A DNA stretch of 64,000 nucleotides from an uncultured bacterium (GCA_937896235.1 CALBMX010000036.1:114309-178308), one strand, 5' to 3'; counted from the stretch's first letter, positions 8,131 to 17,493 are shown. Program-made: numbers and translations. Notes: a model not told the origin generated them from the sequence alone.

Positions 8131-9519
8131 ATGAATACCTATGACGTTCTTGTTATCGGCGGCGGAAGCGCCGGTACATCTGCCGCCGCAACTGCTCAAG
8201 CTGCCCTTGGGCCCAATGCTAAGGTGGGGTTGTTCAACAAAGGCGAGCTTGGCGGTCTCTGCATTCTCCGCGGGTGCATGCCCACGAAAACCCTCCTACA
8301 TGCCGCTCACCTCGTCCATGAGGCCTCCGCCCACCATACTCCGGGTATTGGGCACGGCAAACTGGACATTGATTTCGATGCGGTCATGGCCAACAAGGAC
8401 GCCAAAGTGGCCCGCTTCAAGAAGGCCAAGCTCGGGGGAATCGCGTCGGGTGGGTATGAAGTGATCGACGCCTATGCCCGCTTCTCCGGACCCGACACCA
8501 TCGAAGCAGATGGCGAGACCTATCGCTTTACGAAAGGAGCTGTACTTGCAGCCGGCTCCGATGTGGCATTGCCTCCGATCGCTGGGATTGAAAATGTGAC
8601 GGTATGGGATAGCGATGACATCATGGAGCTTGAGGAGCTTCCCGAGTCCGCCATTGTGATGGGTGGGGGAGCGATTGGTTTAGAGCTTGGCCTCTTCCTC
8701 GCTCGAATGGGGTGCAAAACGATTCAAGCGAACCGTTCGCGCATTTTCTCAAAGCTCGATGCGGAGCTAGCGGATGAGATGCAGGCAGTACTCGAGTCGG
8801 AACCTAACATGACACTCGTAGCACCATTTCGTGCGACGGGTATTGAGGAGAAGGATGGCCAGGTGCATCTCCATCTCGAGACAACGGATGGACCCAGAAC
8901 CCTGGTTGCCAAACATTTCATTGCCGCGACGGGGCGCAGCGCGCGAATAGAAGATATGGGGCTAGAAGCTGCTGGTGTCGTCTTCGAACGTGGTCGCGTG
9001 CAATGCGACGCCGCCATGCGAACAACTAATCCGCGCATCTTTGTTGCGGGAGATGCAACAGGTGAGGACCTGTTACTCCACGTGGCAAACTGGGAGGGCA
9101 AGGCGGCCGGTAAAGGCGCGGCGGAAGTTCCTGGTGATCATGCTGTTGAGCGGCGCTTACACATGACGGCCATCTTTACGGACCCTCCTCTTGCGACGAT
9201 TGGAATGACTCAAATGGCTGCGGAGGCAGCGGGTATCCCCATTGTCACGGCCTCGGCCAAACTTGCGCAGACGGGACGGGCCATCACCATGGACGTGCAG
9301 CATGGTTTGTGGAAAATGATCGCGCATAAGAAAACTGGCGAGCTGCTTGGTTGTCAGATTCTTGGGCCGCGTGCTGACGATTTGATTCACATCATTTCCA
9401 CAGCCATGTACTACAAGGGCACGGCTATGGACCTTTTGGAAATGCCTTGGTATCACCCGACACTGGCGGAAGTCGGGCTTACTTTGGCGCGTAATTTAGT
9501 TGCTCAAGTCGAGCTCTAG
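8131..9519 (+). CDS. Dihydrolipoyl dehydrogenase-like pyridine nucleotide-disulfide oxidoreductase
   Basis: Flavoprotein of 462 residues with the full class I layout: N-terminal FAD site (VLVIGGGSAGTSAAATA), the redox-active pair in GGLCILRGCMPTK near residue 50, a second Rossmann site (AIVMGGGAIGLELG) for NAD(P)H, the ATG..GD FAD motif (VAGDATGEDL) and a C-terminal dimerisation domain ending in YHPTLAEV, which supplies the catalytic His-Glu. The disulfide loop (CILRGC in place of CLNVGC) differs from housekeeping lipoamide dehydrogenases. No 2-oxoacid dehydrogenase genes are adjacent, so it may be a mercuric-reductase-like or glutathione-reductase-like relative with another substrate. Cytosolic. 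Confidence 0.9.
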   Translation: MNTYDVLVIGGGSAGTSAAATAQAALGPNAKVGLFNKGELGGLCILRGCMPTKTLLHAAHLVHEASAHHTPGIGHGKLDIDFDAVMANKDAKVARFKKAKLGGIASGGYEVIDAYARFSGPDTIEADGETYRFTKGAVLAAGSDVALPPIAGIENVTVWDSDDIMELEELPESAIVMGGGAIGLELGLFLARMGCKTIQANRSRIFSKLDAELADEMQAVLESEPNMTLVAPFRATGIEEKDGQVHLHLETTDGPRTLVAKHFIAATGRSARIEDMGLEAAGVVFERGRVQCDAAMRTTNPRIFVAGDATGEDLLLHVANWEGKAAGKGAAEVPGDHAVERRLHMTAIFTDPPLATIGMTQMAAEAAGIPIVTASAKLAQTGRAITMDVQHGLWKMIAHKKTGELLGCQILGPRADDLIHIISTAMYYKGTAMDLLEMPWYHPTLAEVGLTLARNLVAQVEL

Positions 9520-9655
9520 TTTCTCGAACCGGGAGAGAAGCCGGGTCTTGTAACGTTAGGCCAGTGTTTGGACTGGAGTCGGGCTTGGGAATGGAGGGCG
9601 AATGAGGCTAGGATCACCAACCTGACTCTTCCCCTTCTCCCCCTGCTCGAACCAC

Positions 9656-12600
9656 ATGTCTCTTCCAAACCGTGCCACCTTTGTAGCCCTCCTACTCGGT
9701 TTTTCCTTTTCTAGCCAAGCCCTGGGTGCATGTGTCACACCGCCCGCAGGTGAGCCACCTATTCGTTTGCCTGTCGTCGCTTCGCAAGACGTGACCTTGC
9801 TTTTGCAAGAGCCAACGATCTCCAAAGAGCACATTGTCTTCCGGTACGCCCAAGACTTGTGGGTGACATCAAGGTCTGGCGGAGAGGCCCGGCGACTCAC
9901 CAGCAGCCCCGGTGTCGAGTCGAATCCTCAAATCAGTCCCGATGGAACTATGGTCGCCTTTACGGGGCAGTATGAGGGGAACTCGGACGTCTATGTCACC
10001 TCCATTTTTGGGGGGGCTCCCAAGCGTCTGACCTACCACCCCAGTTCCGATCAAGTCCAGGATTGGCTCCCCGATGGAAGTGCCGTTCTCTTCACGTCCG
10101 GAAGAACCTCAGGCGCCCCCATTGTTCAAGCATGGACCATTTCCGTTGCAGGTGGAATGCCCACTCCGCTCGAGCTGCCACGGGTCGGACACATCGCTTT
10201 GAACGAGTCCGAAACGCATTTTGCGTACACCAAATCGTTTGACGCGTTTCGAACTTGGAAGCGCTACCGCGGCGGGCGGCTTGCGTCCGTGTGGATTTTC
10301 GATCGCGCGACTCACGAAGTTGAGGTCGTGCCCGAAGCCGGCGCCAATGACACCTTTCCCGCCTGGCTTGGCGGAGACGTTTACTTCGCATCCGACCGAG
10401 AGGGCATCATGAACCTCTATCGCTTCACGCCCGGATCCGATGAGGTTGAGGCTCTGACAGATTACGAGTCTTTTGATGTTCGGAACTTGGACACGGGTGG
10501 CGGCCTTGTTGTGTTTGAGCAGGCGGGCTCTTTGCATGTCTTTGACCCTCTCATTGGAGAGGTCGAGGATCTAGCTATCTGCGTGCGAACCGACGGACTC
10601 TCCTCGACACCACGCTGGCAATCGGTTGAGAATCACATTCGCAACGCGAGTATTTCCCCCAACGGGAAGCGGGCTGTATTTGAGGCTCGTGGGGAGATCC
10701 TCACCGTACCGAAGGAGTTTGGAGACGTGCGTCACCTCACCGCCTCGCCGGGAGCCCACGACCGGAATCCGATTTGGTCACCTGATGGCAACACGATTGC
10801 CTGGTTTAGTGACAAGAGCGGCGAATACCAGCTCCTCGTTTCGGATCAGCTGGGCCGTGAAGAGCCCAGGGTGTTCGACCTCGATGGCGCTGGATTTTAC
10901 GACAACCCGATGTTCAGTCCCGATGGCAAGCACATCCTGTATACCGACAAGGGGAATCGTATCGCCTACATCACCCTGGAGTCGTCTGTCATCACGGAGG
11001 TTGCCGTCGTTCAGGGCTCCCTAGGGACTGTGTCGCCGTCCTATGATTGGTCGTCAGATTCTCAATGGGTTGCTTTCGAGAATCGGAACCCTATTACGCT
11101 CTACGATCACATTGCCCTGTTCGAGTTGGCTTCGGGCTCGACGACCAACTTGACCGATAGCTTTGGCGCAGCGGCTTCGCCAGCTTTTTCTCGCGATGGG
11201 GCGTACCTCTACTTCTTTGCCTCCATCAACCGAGGGCCACACTTCCAGGGGCTAAACATGAGCACCCAGGTGACACGCGATTGGGATGGCAATCTCTATG
11301 CGTGTGTCTTGAAGGCTGATGGTGAGAACCCCCTGTTTCCCGAAAGTGATGAGGGTGTTGAAGATAAGAGCTCGGAGGTGGCTCCGCCCTCAGAGGGCGA
11401 AGATGAGAACGGTGTCGATCTGGTTGTTGTTCCCACCGACTCAGCGGACGGGGAGGAGACCAAAGAAGACGCACCTAAGGGCCCAAGTATTGATCTAGAA
11501 GGGCTCGAGGGCCGCATCCTCGCCTTGCCACTTCCACGAGGTAACTACAGCGACTTAGCTGGCGGAGATGAAAAACTGTATTTCCGTGAGCGTGGAGAAG
11601 GCCGCTCCAGCGCCCTCAAGAGCTTCGACTTCTCTTCCAAGAAAGCGACTACCGTCAAGGACGGGGTCAACGGTTACCAAGTCTCCGCGGATGGAAAATC
11701 CCTACTCTTGTTCGATGACTCGAATACGATTACGGACGCTTCGGGGGGGGATGGGAAGGCTCTACCCATCAACTCGGTAAAGGTGTATGTCGACCCGCGT
11801 GCTGAGTGGCCACAGATCCTTCGGGAGGTCTGGCGTATTGAGCGTGACTACTTCTATGACTCCAATATGCACGGTGTGGATTGGGACAAGATGCTAGAGC
11901 GTTGGATGGCGATGGTTCCCTATGTCCAACATCGTGACGACTTAAACATGCTCATTGGCGAGCTCATTGGCGAGCTCTGCTGCGGACACGAATACGTCGG
12001 TGGAGGCGAAAAAGACCGTGCCCCCGAAGGAATTGACATGGGGCTCCTTGGAGCCAACTGGATCCAAGAAGACGGGCACTTTCGCATCGCCCAAATCCTA
12101 ACTGGCCAGAACTGGATCCCCAGCCAAAGGTCACCCCTGACCGAACCTGGGGTGGACGCTCAAGTGGGGGACTACCTTATCGCTGTAAACGGGGTGCCCA
12201 TCGTGGCGCCATCCAACCTCTACCAAGCTTTTCAAGGCCTAGCGAATACGCAGGTCGAGTTGACGCTAGGTTCGACTCTGGACGAGGCGGACCGCCGCAC
12301 AACGCGTGTAGTCCCCGTCTCATCGGAGTCTTCATTGCGTTTCTCCTCATGGGTCGAGTCCAACCGCAAGCGAGTCGACGAGCTCTCCGGCGGACGTCTT
12401 GCCTACATCTATATGCCCGATACCGGTGGTCGTGGAATGGACTCGTTCGACCGAGACTTCTATAGCCAGCTCGATCGGGAAGGTGTGATCCTCGATGAAA
12501 GGTACAACGGTGGAGGCATGGTCGCTGACTATGTTGTGGAGACCCTGAACCGAAACGTGATGTCTTACTGGTTCAACCGTGAGGAGTGGTTAGCTCGCTC

Positions 12601-12994
12601 TCCATCTGCAGTGATGCCTGGCCCCAAAGTGATGATCATCAACGAGCGCGCTGGCTCCGGCGGGGATTGGATGCCTTGGGCTTTCAAATCCCAAGGAATC
12701 GGCTCGTTGGTAGGAACCCGCACATGGGGGGGGCTTGTTGGGATCTCTGGCTATCCGTCCCTGGTTGATGGGGGCAGCGTCACGGCGGCAAGCTTTGGTG
12801 TTCTGGACACGGAGGGGAATTGGATCATCGAGAATGAAGGGGTTCACCCCGATTACCAGGTGGTTGAGTGGCCTGCAGCTATTATTGCTGGTGGGGATCC
12901 CCAGCTTGAAAAGGCCGTTCAGGTCGCGCTGAAGCAGCTAGAGGCAAACACGCCCAAGCCTCTACCCAAGTTTCATCCTCCTGCGCCTCGCTAG
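9656..12994 (+). CDS. Tricorn protease homologue (S41 family), exported
   Basis: Large protein of 1112 residues with an N-terminal signal peptide (ATFVALLLGFSFSSQALG). The first 700 residues or so are PD40/WD40-like propeller blades (repeated SPDG motifs such as ISPDGTMVAF and WSPDGNTIAWF), then a tricorn C1 helical region, a PDZ domain (VGDYLIAVNGVPI) and an S41 catalytic core. Catalytic residues are visible: His near 776 in CCGHEYV, Ser near 999 in RAGSGGDW and Glu near 1059 in ENEGVHPD. The Ser that precedes the catalytic His in archaeal tricorn is Gly here. An acidic insertion of about 60 residues (encoded around 11340-11480) interrupts the propeller region. Tricorn homologues cut peptides into small fragments, here probably in the periplasm. 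A strong terminator follows. Confidence 0.92.
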   Translation: MSLPNRATFVALLLGFSFSSQALGACVTPPAGEPPIRLPVVASQDVTLLLQEPTISKEHIVFRYAQDLWVTSRSGGEARRLTSSPGVESNPQISPDGTMVAFTGQYEGNSDVYVTSIFGGAPKRLTYHPSSDQVQDWLPDGSAVLFTSGRTSGAPIVQAWTISVAGGMPTPLELPRVGHIALNESETHFAYTKSFDAFRTWKRYRGGRLASVWIFDRATHEVEVVPEAGANDTFPAWLGGDVYFASDREGIMNLYRFTPGSDEVEALTDYESFDVRNLDTGGGLVVFEQAGSLHVFDPLIGEVEDLAICVRTDGLSSTPRWQSVENHIRNASISPNGKRAVFEARGEILTVPKEFGDVRHLTASPGAHDRNPIWSPDGNTIAWFSDKSGEYQLLVSDQLGREEPRVFDLDGAGFYDNPMFSPDGKHILYTDKGNRIAYITLESSVITEVAVVQGSLGTVSPSYDWSSDSQWVAFENRNPITLYDHIALFELASGSTTNLTDSFGAAASPAFSRDGAYLYFFASINRGPHFQGLNMSTQVTRDWDGNLYACVLKADGENPLFPESDEGVEDKSSEVAPPSEGEDENGVDLVVVPTDSADGEETKEDAPKGPSIDLEGLEGRILALPLPRGNYSDLAGGDEKLYFRERGEGRSSALKSFDFSSKKATTVKDGVNGYQVSADGKSLLLFDDSNTITDASGGDGKALPINSVKVYVDPRAEWPQILREVWRIERDYFYDSNMHGVDWDKMLERWMAMVPYVQHRDDLNMLIGELIGELCCGHEYVGGGEKDRAPEGIDMGLLGANWIQEDGHFRIAQILTGQNWIPSQRSPLTEPGVDAQVGDYLIAVNGVPIVAPSNLYQAFQGLANTQVELTLGSTLDEADRRTTRVVPVSSESSLRFSSWVESNRKRVDELSGGRLAYIYMPDTGGRGMDSFDRDFYSQLDREGVILDERYNGGGMVADYVVETLNRNVMSYWFNREEWLARSPSAVMPGPKVMIINERAGSGGDWMPWAFKSQGIGSLVGTRTWGGLVGISGYPSLVDGGSVTAASFGVLDTEGNWIIENEGVHPDYQVVEWPAAIIAGGDPQLEKAVQVALKQLEANTPKPLPKFHPPAPR

Positions 12995-13032
12995 GGGAAA
13001 CGGAACAGTTGGTAGGTCGGCAGGCCTAGTGG

Positions 13033-13068
13033 GGTCGCGGGATCATCTCCCGCGACCTTTCTTTTTTT
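13033..13068 (+). terminator. Rho-independent terminator after the tricorn gene
   Basis: GGTCGCGGGA (13033-13042) and TCCCGCGACC (13048-13057) form a perfect 10-bp stem with a 5-base loop, followed by TTTCTTTTTTT. This is the clearest intrinsic terminator in the window. Confidence 0.93.
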
Positions 13069-13091
13069 GGAACTTGTCTCCGATTCAGCCT

Positions 13092-13117
13092 AGTAAGTGA
13101 GTGAATATTCACTTACT
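13092..13117. promoter_or_regulatory. Overlapping palindromic operators for the TetR regulator
   Basis: Two palindromes with different centres share this site. AGTAAGTGA (13092-13100) is the exact inverted repeat of TCACTTACT (13109-13117), and inside it GTGAATATTCAC (13101-13112) is a perfect 12-bp palindrome. The site overlaps the candidate -10 at 13114-13119 and lies 9 bases before the TetR start, the usual arrangement for TetR autorepression. Confidence 0.75.
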
Positions 13118-13119
13118 AT
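13114..13119 (+). promoter_or_regulatory. Candidate -10 (TACTAT) of the tetR-ric operon
   Basis: TACTAT is followed by 6 bases and the ATG at 13126, predicting a leaderless transcript. Operator binding at 13092-13117 would cover it. Confidence 0.45.
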
Positions 13120-13125
13120 CAGTGC

Positions 13126-13722
13126 ATGTCACCCATAAACAAAGAGCTGGTAGCGAGAAAGAGCGCGGTGGAACGCCGGCAAGAGATTGGCATGGCGGTC
13201 CTCGTGCTCATTGGAATCGACGGCGCCAAGGCTCTGACCGCGGCGAAAATTTCAGCTCACTTGAAGCTGAGTGCCGGAGCCATCTTTCGCCACTTCGCAT
13301 CACTAGATGAGATGCTTGAGGCCGCAGTCGACCTCGCGATTGATCTACTGGAAGCCTCCATCCCCTCGAAAGCACTCCCCCCTAAAGAAAGGCTGCGCCA
13401 GCTGGGCCTAAACCGAATCCAGACGGTCAGGACCCATCCCGGCATCTCCTGGTTGTTGCTCTCCGACCAGGGATTGCTCGGTGTACCCGAGCCCGCCTCC
13501 AAGCGTATCCGCGGGCTTGTTCGCCGCTCGCGAAAGTTCATTTCGGACTCGTTTTCCGAAGCCAACGACACGGGCTGCTTAGCACAAGGTGTCGACCCCA
13601 AGGTCGCCGCCATTTTGTTTATCGGGGCCACCCATGCCCTTATTCGATCGGGCAACCAGCGCAGTGCGCCAAGACCCGAAGTTGTGCTTGAGAGCCTTAT
13701 GGGGTTGCTCTTTATCGGCTAA
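13126..13722 (+). CDS. TetR/AcrR family transcriptional regulator
   Basis: Protein of 198 residues. Residues 15-65 form the TetR HTH domain: a first helix (RRQEIGMAVLVLIGIDGAKALT) and the recognition region LKLSAGAIFRHFASLDEMLEAAV, which matches the family pattern of a short turn followed by YRHF-like residues. The C-terminal ligand domain is divergent, so no ligand can be named. The promoter region carries overlapping palindromes (13092-13117), pointing to autoregulation. The ric gene starts 47 bases downstream on the same strand, so it is probably co-transcribed and controlled. Known Ric genes are usually under NsrR, FNR or NorR control, so TetR control would be less usual. Confidence 0.9.
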   Translation: MSPINKELVARKSAVERRQEIGMAVLVLIGIDGAKALTAAKISAHLKLSAGAIFRHFASLDEMLEAAVDLAIDLLEASIPSKALPPKERLRQLGLNRIQTVRTHPGISWLLLSDQGLLGVPEPASKRIRGLVRRSRKFISDSFSEANDTGCLAQGVDPKVAAILFIGATHALIRSGNQRSAPRPEVVLESLMGLLFIG

Positions 13723-13769
13723 CCACACCGCCACATTTCCAATACTCAACCGCCACCCACCACTCAAAA

Positions 13770-14447
13770 ATGACAATCTCTCCAAGCTCTACCGTTGCCG
13801 ATATTGCGACCCAGTTCCCTCTTGCTACACGAGTCTTCGCCCGACACTCCGTCGATTTTTGTTGCGGAGGACACGAACCGCTTGCGGAGACATGTGAAAC
13901 CCGAGGACTAAATCTAGAGCAAATTCTCGCTGAACTGGAGGTGGAGATTCGTGAGGGTGCGCTCCAAAAGCGCTGGGACGAAGCACCCATCCCAGAGCTC
14001 GTTCAGCACATCCTCGATGTGCACCACGCCCCGCTTGCGGAAGAGCTTGCGCGTATCGAGTCCATGGCACGCAAGGTGCACAATGTTCACGGGGACAAGG
14101 ATATTGAGATGTTTGACGGAATCCTGAACACGTTTCTTGCCATCCGAGCGGAAGTCGAGCCGCACCTCATCACGGAAGAGGAGCAGCTCTTTCCCGAGAT
14201 TCTCGCCGGGCGCTTTCATCCCGATGCGAGCACGATGGGTGAGATTGAAAAGGAGCATGAGGTTCTTGGGGAGCTCTTGAGAACCATGCGAAGGATCTCA
14301 AACGACTTCGTAGTCCCGATGCAAGCCTGTAATACTTGGAGGGCCCTATTGGTAGGACTCGAAGCACTCGAGAGCGATTTTCATCGGCATATCCACCTTG
14401 AGAACCACGTCTTGTTTCCTCGCGTACGAGCCCAAAGCAACATTTAG
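13770..14447 (+). CDS. ric: Iron-sulfur cluster repair di-iron protein Ric (ScdA/YtfE)
   Basis: Protein of 225 residues. The N-terminal DUF542/ScdA_N domain has the diagnostic FCCGG motif near residue 30 (HSVDFCCGGHEPL). The hemerythrin-like domain that follows supplies the di-iron ligands: DVHH near residue 88, HLITEEE with its Glu ligands, EKEHEVL and HIHLENHVLFPR near the C-terminus. Ric proteins restore Fe-S clusters damaged by nitric oxide or oxidants and act in the cytosol. It lies 47 bases behind the TetR gene. The length matches family members. A 16-bp hairpin follows the stop. Confidence 0.95.
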   Translation: MTISPSSTVADIATQFPLATRVFARHSVDFCCGGHEPLAETCETRGLNLEQILAELEVEIREGALQKRWDEAPIPELVQHILDVHHAPLAEELARIESMARKVHNVHGDKDIEMFDGILNTFLAIRAEVEPHLITEEEQLFPEILAGRFHPDASTMGEIEKEHEVLGELLRTMRRISNDFVVPMQACNTWRALLVGLEALESDFHRHIHLENHVLFPRVRAQSNI

Positions 14448-14473
14448 GGAGATAAAATCCATGGTTTCTAGCC

Positions 14474-14509
14474 GTAGGGCCCTGTATCTGAAAAGATGCG
14501 GGGCCCTAC
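14474..14509 (+). terminator. 16-bp hairpin with GAAA tetraloop after ric
   Basis: The left arm GTAGGGCCCTGTATCT (14474-14489) pairs along its whole length with AGATGCGGGGCCCTAC (14494-14509), with two G-U wobbles, around a GAAA tetraloop. It starts 26 bases after the ric stop. No T-tract follows directly, so it may act as a terminator or as a 3' protective structure. Confidence 0.6.
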
Positions 14510-14565
14510 TGCGTAGATCGAGTTTCCGACTAAGGTCACTCACCCACGGTTTTTCATCCCCCCCC

Positions 14566-17493
14566 ATGAAGTCAGCCTCCATTCTTCTTGCCATCATTTG
14601 CGCCATCGCCATCGCGGTGACTGCACTGCTCGTCTTTGAACCATCGAATGCCGTCCAGAGCTCCGCAATCGATCATGGGGAGGCTCTGGAACAAATCGAG
14701 ACTCGCAGCGACCAACGCCAAGATTCGATGGGCGACTCTGTCGAGGTGGACCGCGCAGATCCCGCACGGGTAGCGGTAAAGGGGAAAGCGGTCCTTGAGG
14801 GGCCAAGTAAGGCAGAGACGATGCTGGCGCTAAAGGCCAATGGGCCCTTTCTCACCGGCAAGGTGGTGAATGAGCTTGGATTTCCCGTTGGTAAAGCAGA
14901 AGTTCGAATCACCAGCGATTCCGCGGTGGGGAACATCTTCGCGTTGGGGGCACCCGGTTTAGTCTCCCAAGATGTGACGGATGCGGGAGGAGGCTTCCGG
15001 GCAAGCCGATTCGGCCTTAGTGGTGACGGGGTGCAAGTCAAGATTATGGCCCGGGGCTTTTTGCCCTATCGCGCCCCCCACCGTGCAGACCGCTCCACAG
15101 GTGACGCCAAACTTGGGGTCATGGAGCTTGAGCGAGGAATCATTCTCGCGGGGAATGTTCGCGATGCTAAGGGGCGCCCCGTGGCAGGAGCAACGGTACG
15201 GAGGACGGCACCTGGAGAGGAGGGAATGTTCGACGGCATGATGGGGATGGCCGCATCCTTTAAGGGTATGGGAAGTCAGTCAGCGATCACCGACGAAGAG
15301 GGGCGCTTCGAGCTAGCTAATGAACCCTTTGGTGACTTCACCGTTGTCGCAACTCACGAGGCCTTTGAGAAGGCTCGCTTGGAGGGGAATGCCCCCTTTG
15401 AAGGGTATGAGAAGCTTGACCTAGTGTTGGAGTTCCCGGCCTCATCCAGTATTGCTGGGAGGCTAAGCGGGTTTCCCACTGGCAAAAAATTCGTGAAGAT
15501 CAAAGCAGTGCCGATCCAAGATGCGACGAGTGAGGACAAATCGGGGATGGAGATTCTTCTCCAAGATTTCACAGGTTCGGGTTATGACGCCGATGTCAAT
15601 CCAGATGGGAGTTTTGTCGTCCTAGGCCTCCCTGCCAACAAGGAGTTTGAGCTCAGCGCTTCGATCAAGGAGGGCTTCATGCAAGATGTTCTCTGTAGCA
15701 ACTCGGTTCGCGCAAGAGCCGGTGAGCAAGAGGTCCAACTCGATTACGACAGCGGTGCCATGATTACCTTCCACACCGTGGATCAGGACACGGGCAAAAA
15801 GATCGCCGGCTGTGTTGTCCGGTATCGTTGGACCAGCGATGCCGATGTGGGGTTTCAGATTGGCGCAAAGAGGCTTGAGTTCGGCACCAGCCTGGTGGAG
15901 ATCGGTGAGCTTCGTCCGGGCGACGAGCCGCAGCTATTGACCTTCACCATCTCGATACCTGGGTATCGAGAACACACAGAGGCCGATGTCCCCATAAGCA
16001 AGAACGAGCGTGTTGACTTGGGCACAATCAAAATGGGCCAGGCGGCGATCCTGCGGGTTCGCGTGCTGGAGGCTGGAACCGGAAAGCCCCTCAGCCGGGC
16101 CCGTGTGGGGCTTACAGCTACGGTTGTCGGTGAGACTTCGGCCCGCTCCATGTTTAGTGACGAGCTCGGCGCTCTTAGTACGGGGGTTGACTCCGAACGT
16201 ACGGACAAGGATGGATGGGTTGAGCTCAGCGTTTGTAGTACGCCAACGGGAACGCTCACCATCCGGCGGTCCGGTTATGCGGTGACCGTTGTCGAGGATG
16301 TCATCATGCCCGTTTCGGGTTGGCGCGAAGAGTTTGTGAACATCTCAGAGGGTGGAGAGATCGATGTCCTTGTACTGGATACGCTCGGCAACCCTGTTGA
16401 TAATGCAGAGGTTCGCTACCAAGGCGAGAGCGGTAATGATGGGTCCGGAAAAACGAGTAAGAAAGGTCAAATCAAGTTCCGTGATCTTGAAGAGGGGGCA
16501 TATCAATTCATGGCTGTTCGGGAGGGGAACACCCGTGCATTTCGCGTTCAAGCAGACAGCCTAGAAAGTAAGGGACTGTGGATCCCCGTAAAGGTCGCCT
16601 CTGGAGTGGACGGGGATCTGACTCTGCGAATACCTCAAGACACCGTTCTGAAAGGTGTCGTGACTGCCGGGGGGCAACCTCTCGGGGGGGCCACGGTAGG
16701 ATTCGTCTCTGGTCCTATGGTCGATGGCGAGACGGCGGGAATGCAGCTCTCGGGGGACATGCGGCGGTTTGGTGGTAACGACTCAACGGTTACGGATACA
16801 ACCGGTCACTTCGAACTGAAGCAGCTTGAACCTGGAAAGCACCGCCTGAATATTCAAGCTGGTGAGTCCGTTCCCGGCCAATATGTTGGGGTCGAACTAC
16901 GTGAAGGTGAAAACAACCATACGTTCGAAATCAAGATCGGAAAGATCGAGGGAGTCGTGCTCGATGCAAGCGGCAGCCCTGCCGCAGGCGCGAGAATCAC
17001 GGTTCGTCATTTGGCCGACGGCAATGGGGACAAGCGCAAGTTCATGCGCTCCCTCTTTGGGGGGACTCTAGGTGAGAAGGCTGGCATGGACGGTACGTTT
17101 ATGATCAAGGGTGTGCCAACGGATACCCCTCTCTTGCTAAGCGCCTCCCTGCAGGGGCACACAGACGGAGACTCCGAGTCCGTCACCGTCGGCGAAGGCA
17201 AAGCCGTGCGCGACGTCAAGATTAGCTTGGGTTTGGGCGCATCCATCCGGGTGACCATTTTGGGTGAACCGACACCATTCCAAGTGGTGCGGGCAAGGTT
17301 ATTAGAAGCGGAGGACGGAGAGGGGACCCAAGACTCCACCAAATTTATCCAAGGGAGTGAGGGGCTTCTCAAGGATCTGGAGCCCGGGCGCTGGGAGGTC
17401 TGGATGGGGAACCGGGGAAAAACCTCCGAACGCATCGAGGTGACGATTCGAGCCGGAGAAGAGGGGCAGGTTACTCTTGCCACGGGTTCTTGA
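14566..17493 (+). CDS. Large membrane-anchored protein with carboxypeptidase-regulatory-like repeats
   Basis: Protein of 975 residues. The ATG at 14566 is chosen because it begins a hydrophobic segment (SILLAIICAIAIAVTALLVF) that serves as signal anchor; the frame is open for 56 more codons upstream but that stretch overlaps the ric hairpin. The rest is a string of beta-sandwich repeats of carboxypeptidase-regulatory/transthyretin-like type, each opening with a pattern like GxVxDxxGxPVxGAxV (for example around residues 100, 195, 545, 625, 720 and 795) and often followed by TDxxGxFxL. No catalytic motif was seen. Such proteins in planctomycetes are thought to be surface or periplasmic adhesive or structural proteins; the role here is unknown. 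Confidence 0.75.
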   Translation: MKSASILLAIICAIAIAVTALLVFEPSNAVQSSAIDHGEALEQIETRSDQRQDSMGDSVEVDRADPARVAVKGKAVLEGPSKAETMLALKANGPFLTGKVVNELGFPVGKAEVRITSDSAVGNIFALGAPGLVSQDVTDAGGGFRASRFGLSGDGVQVKIMARGFLPYRAPHRADRSTGDAKLGVMELERGIILAGNVRDAKGRPVAGATVRRTAPGEEGMFDGMMGMAASFKGMGSQSAITDEEGRFELANEPFGDFTVVATHEAFEKARLEGNAPFEGYEKLDLVLEFPASSSIAGRLSGFPTGKKFVKIKAVPIQDATSEDKSGMEILLQDFTGSGYDADVNPDGSFVVLGLPANKEFELSASIKEGFMQDVLCSNSVRARAGEQEVQLDYDSGAMITFHTVDQDTGKKIAGCVVRYRWTSDADVGFQIGAKRLEFGTSLVEIGELRPGDEPQLLTFTISIPGYREHTEADVPISKNERVDLGTIKMGQAAILRVRVLEAGTGKPLSRARVGLTATVVGETSARSMFSDELGALSTGVDSERTDKDGWVELSVCSTPTGTLTIRRSGYAVTVVEDVIMPVSGWREEFVNISEGGEIDVLVLDTLGNPVDNAEVRYQGESGNDGSGKTSKKGQIKFRDLEEGAYQFMAVREGNTRAFRVQADSLESKGLWIPVKVASGVDGDLTLRIPQDTVLKGVVTAGGQPLGGATVGFVSGPMVDGETAGMQLSGDMRRFGGNDSTVTDTTGHFELKQLEPGKHRLNIQAGESVPGQYVGVELREGENNHTFEIKIGKIEGVVLDASGSPAAGARITVRHLADGNGDKRKFMRSLFGGTLGEKAGMDGTFMIKGVPTDTPLLLSASLQGHTDGDSESVTVGEGKAVRDVKISLGLGASIRVTILGEPTPFQVVRARLLEAEDGEGTQDSTKFIQGSEGLLKDLEPGRWEVWMGNRGKTSERIEVTIRAGEEGQVTLATGS

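Noticed and set aside
14398..14565. 56-codon N-terminal extension of the carboxypeptidase-regulatory-like protein
   Set aside because: It overlaps the end of ric and the stable hairpin, and would place the signal anchor internally.
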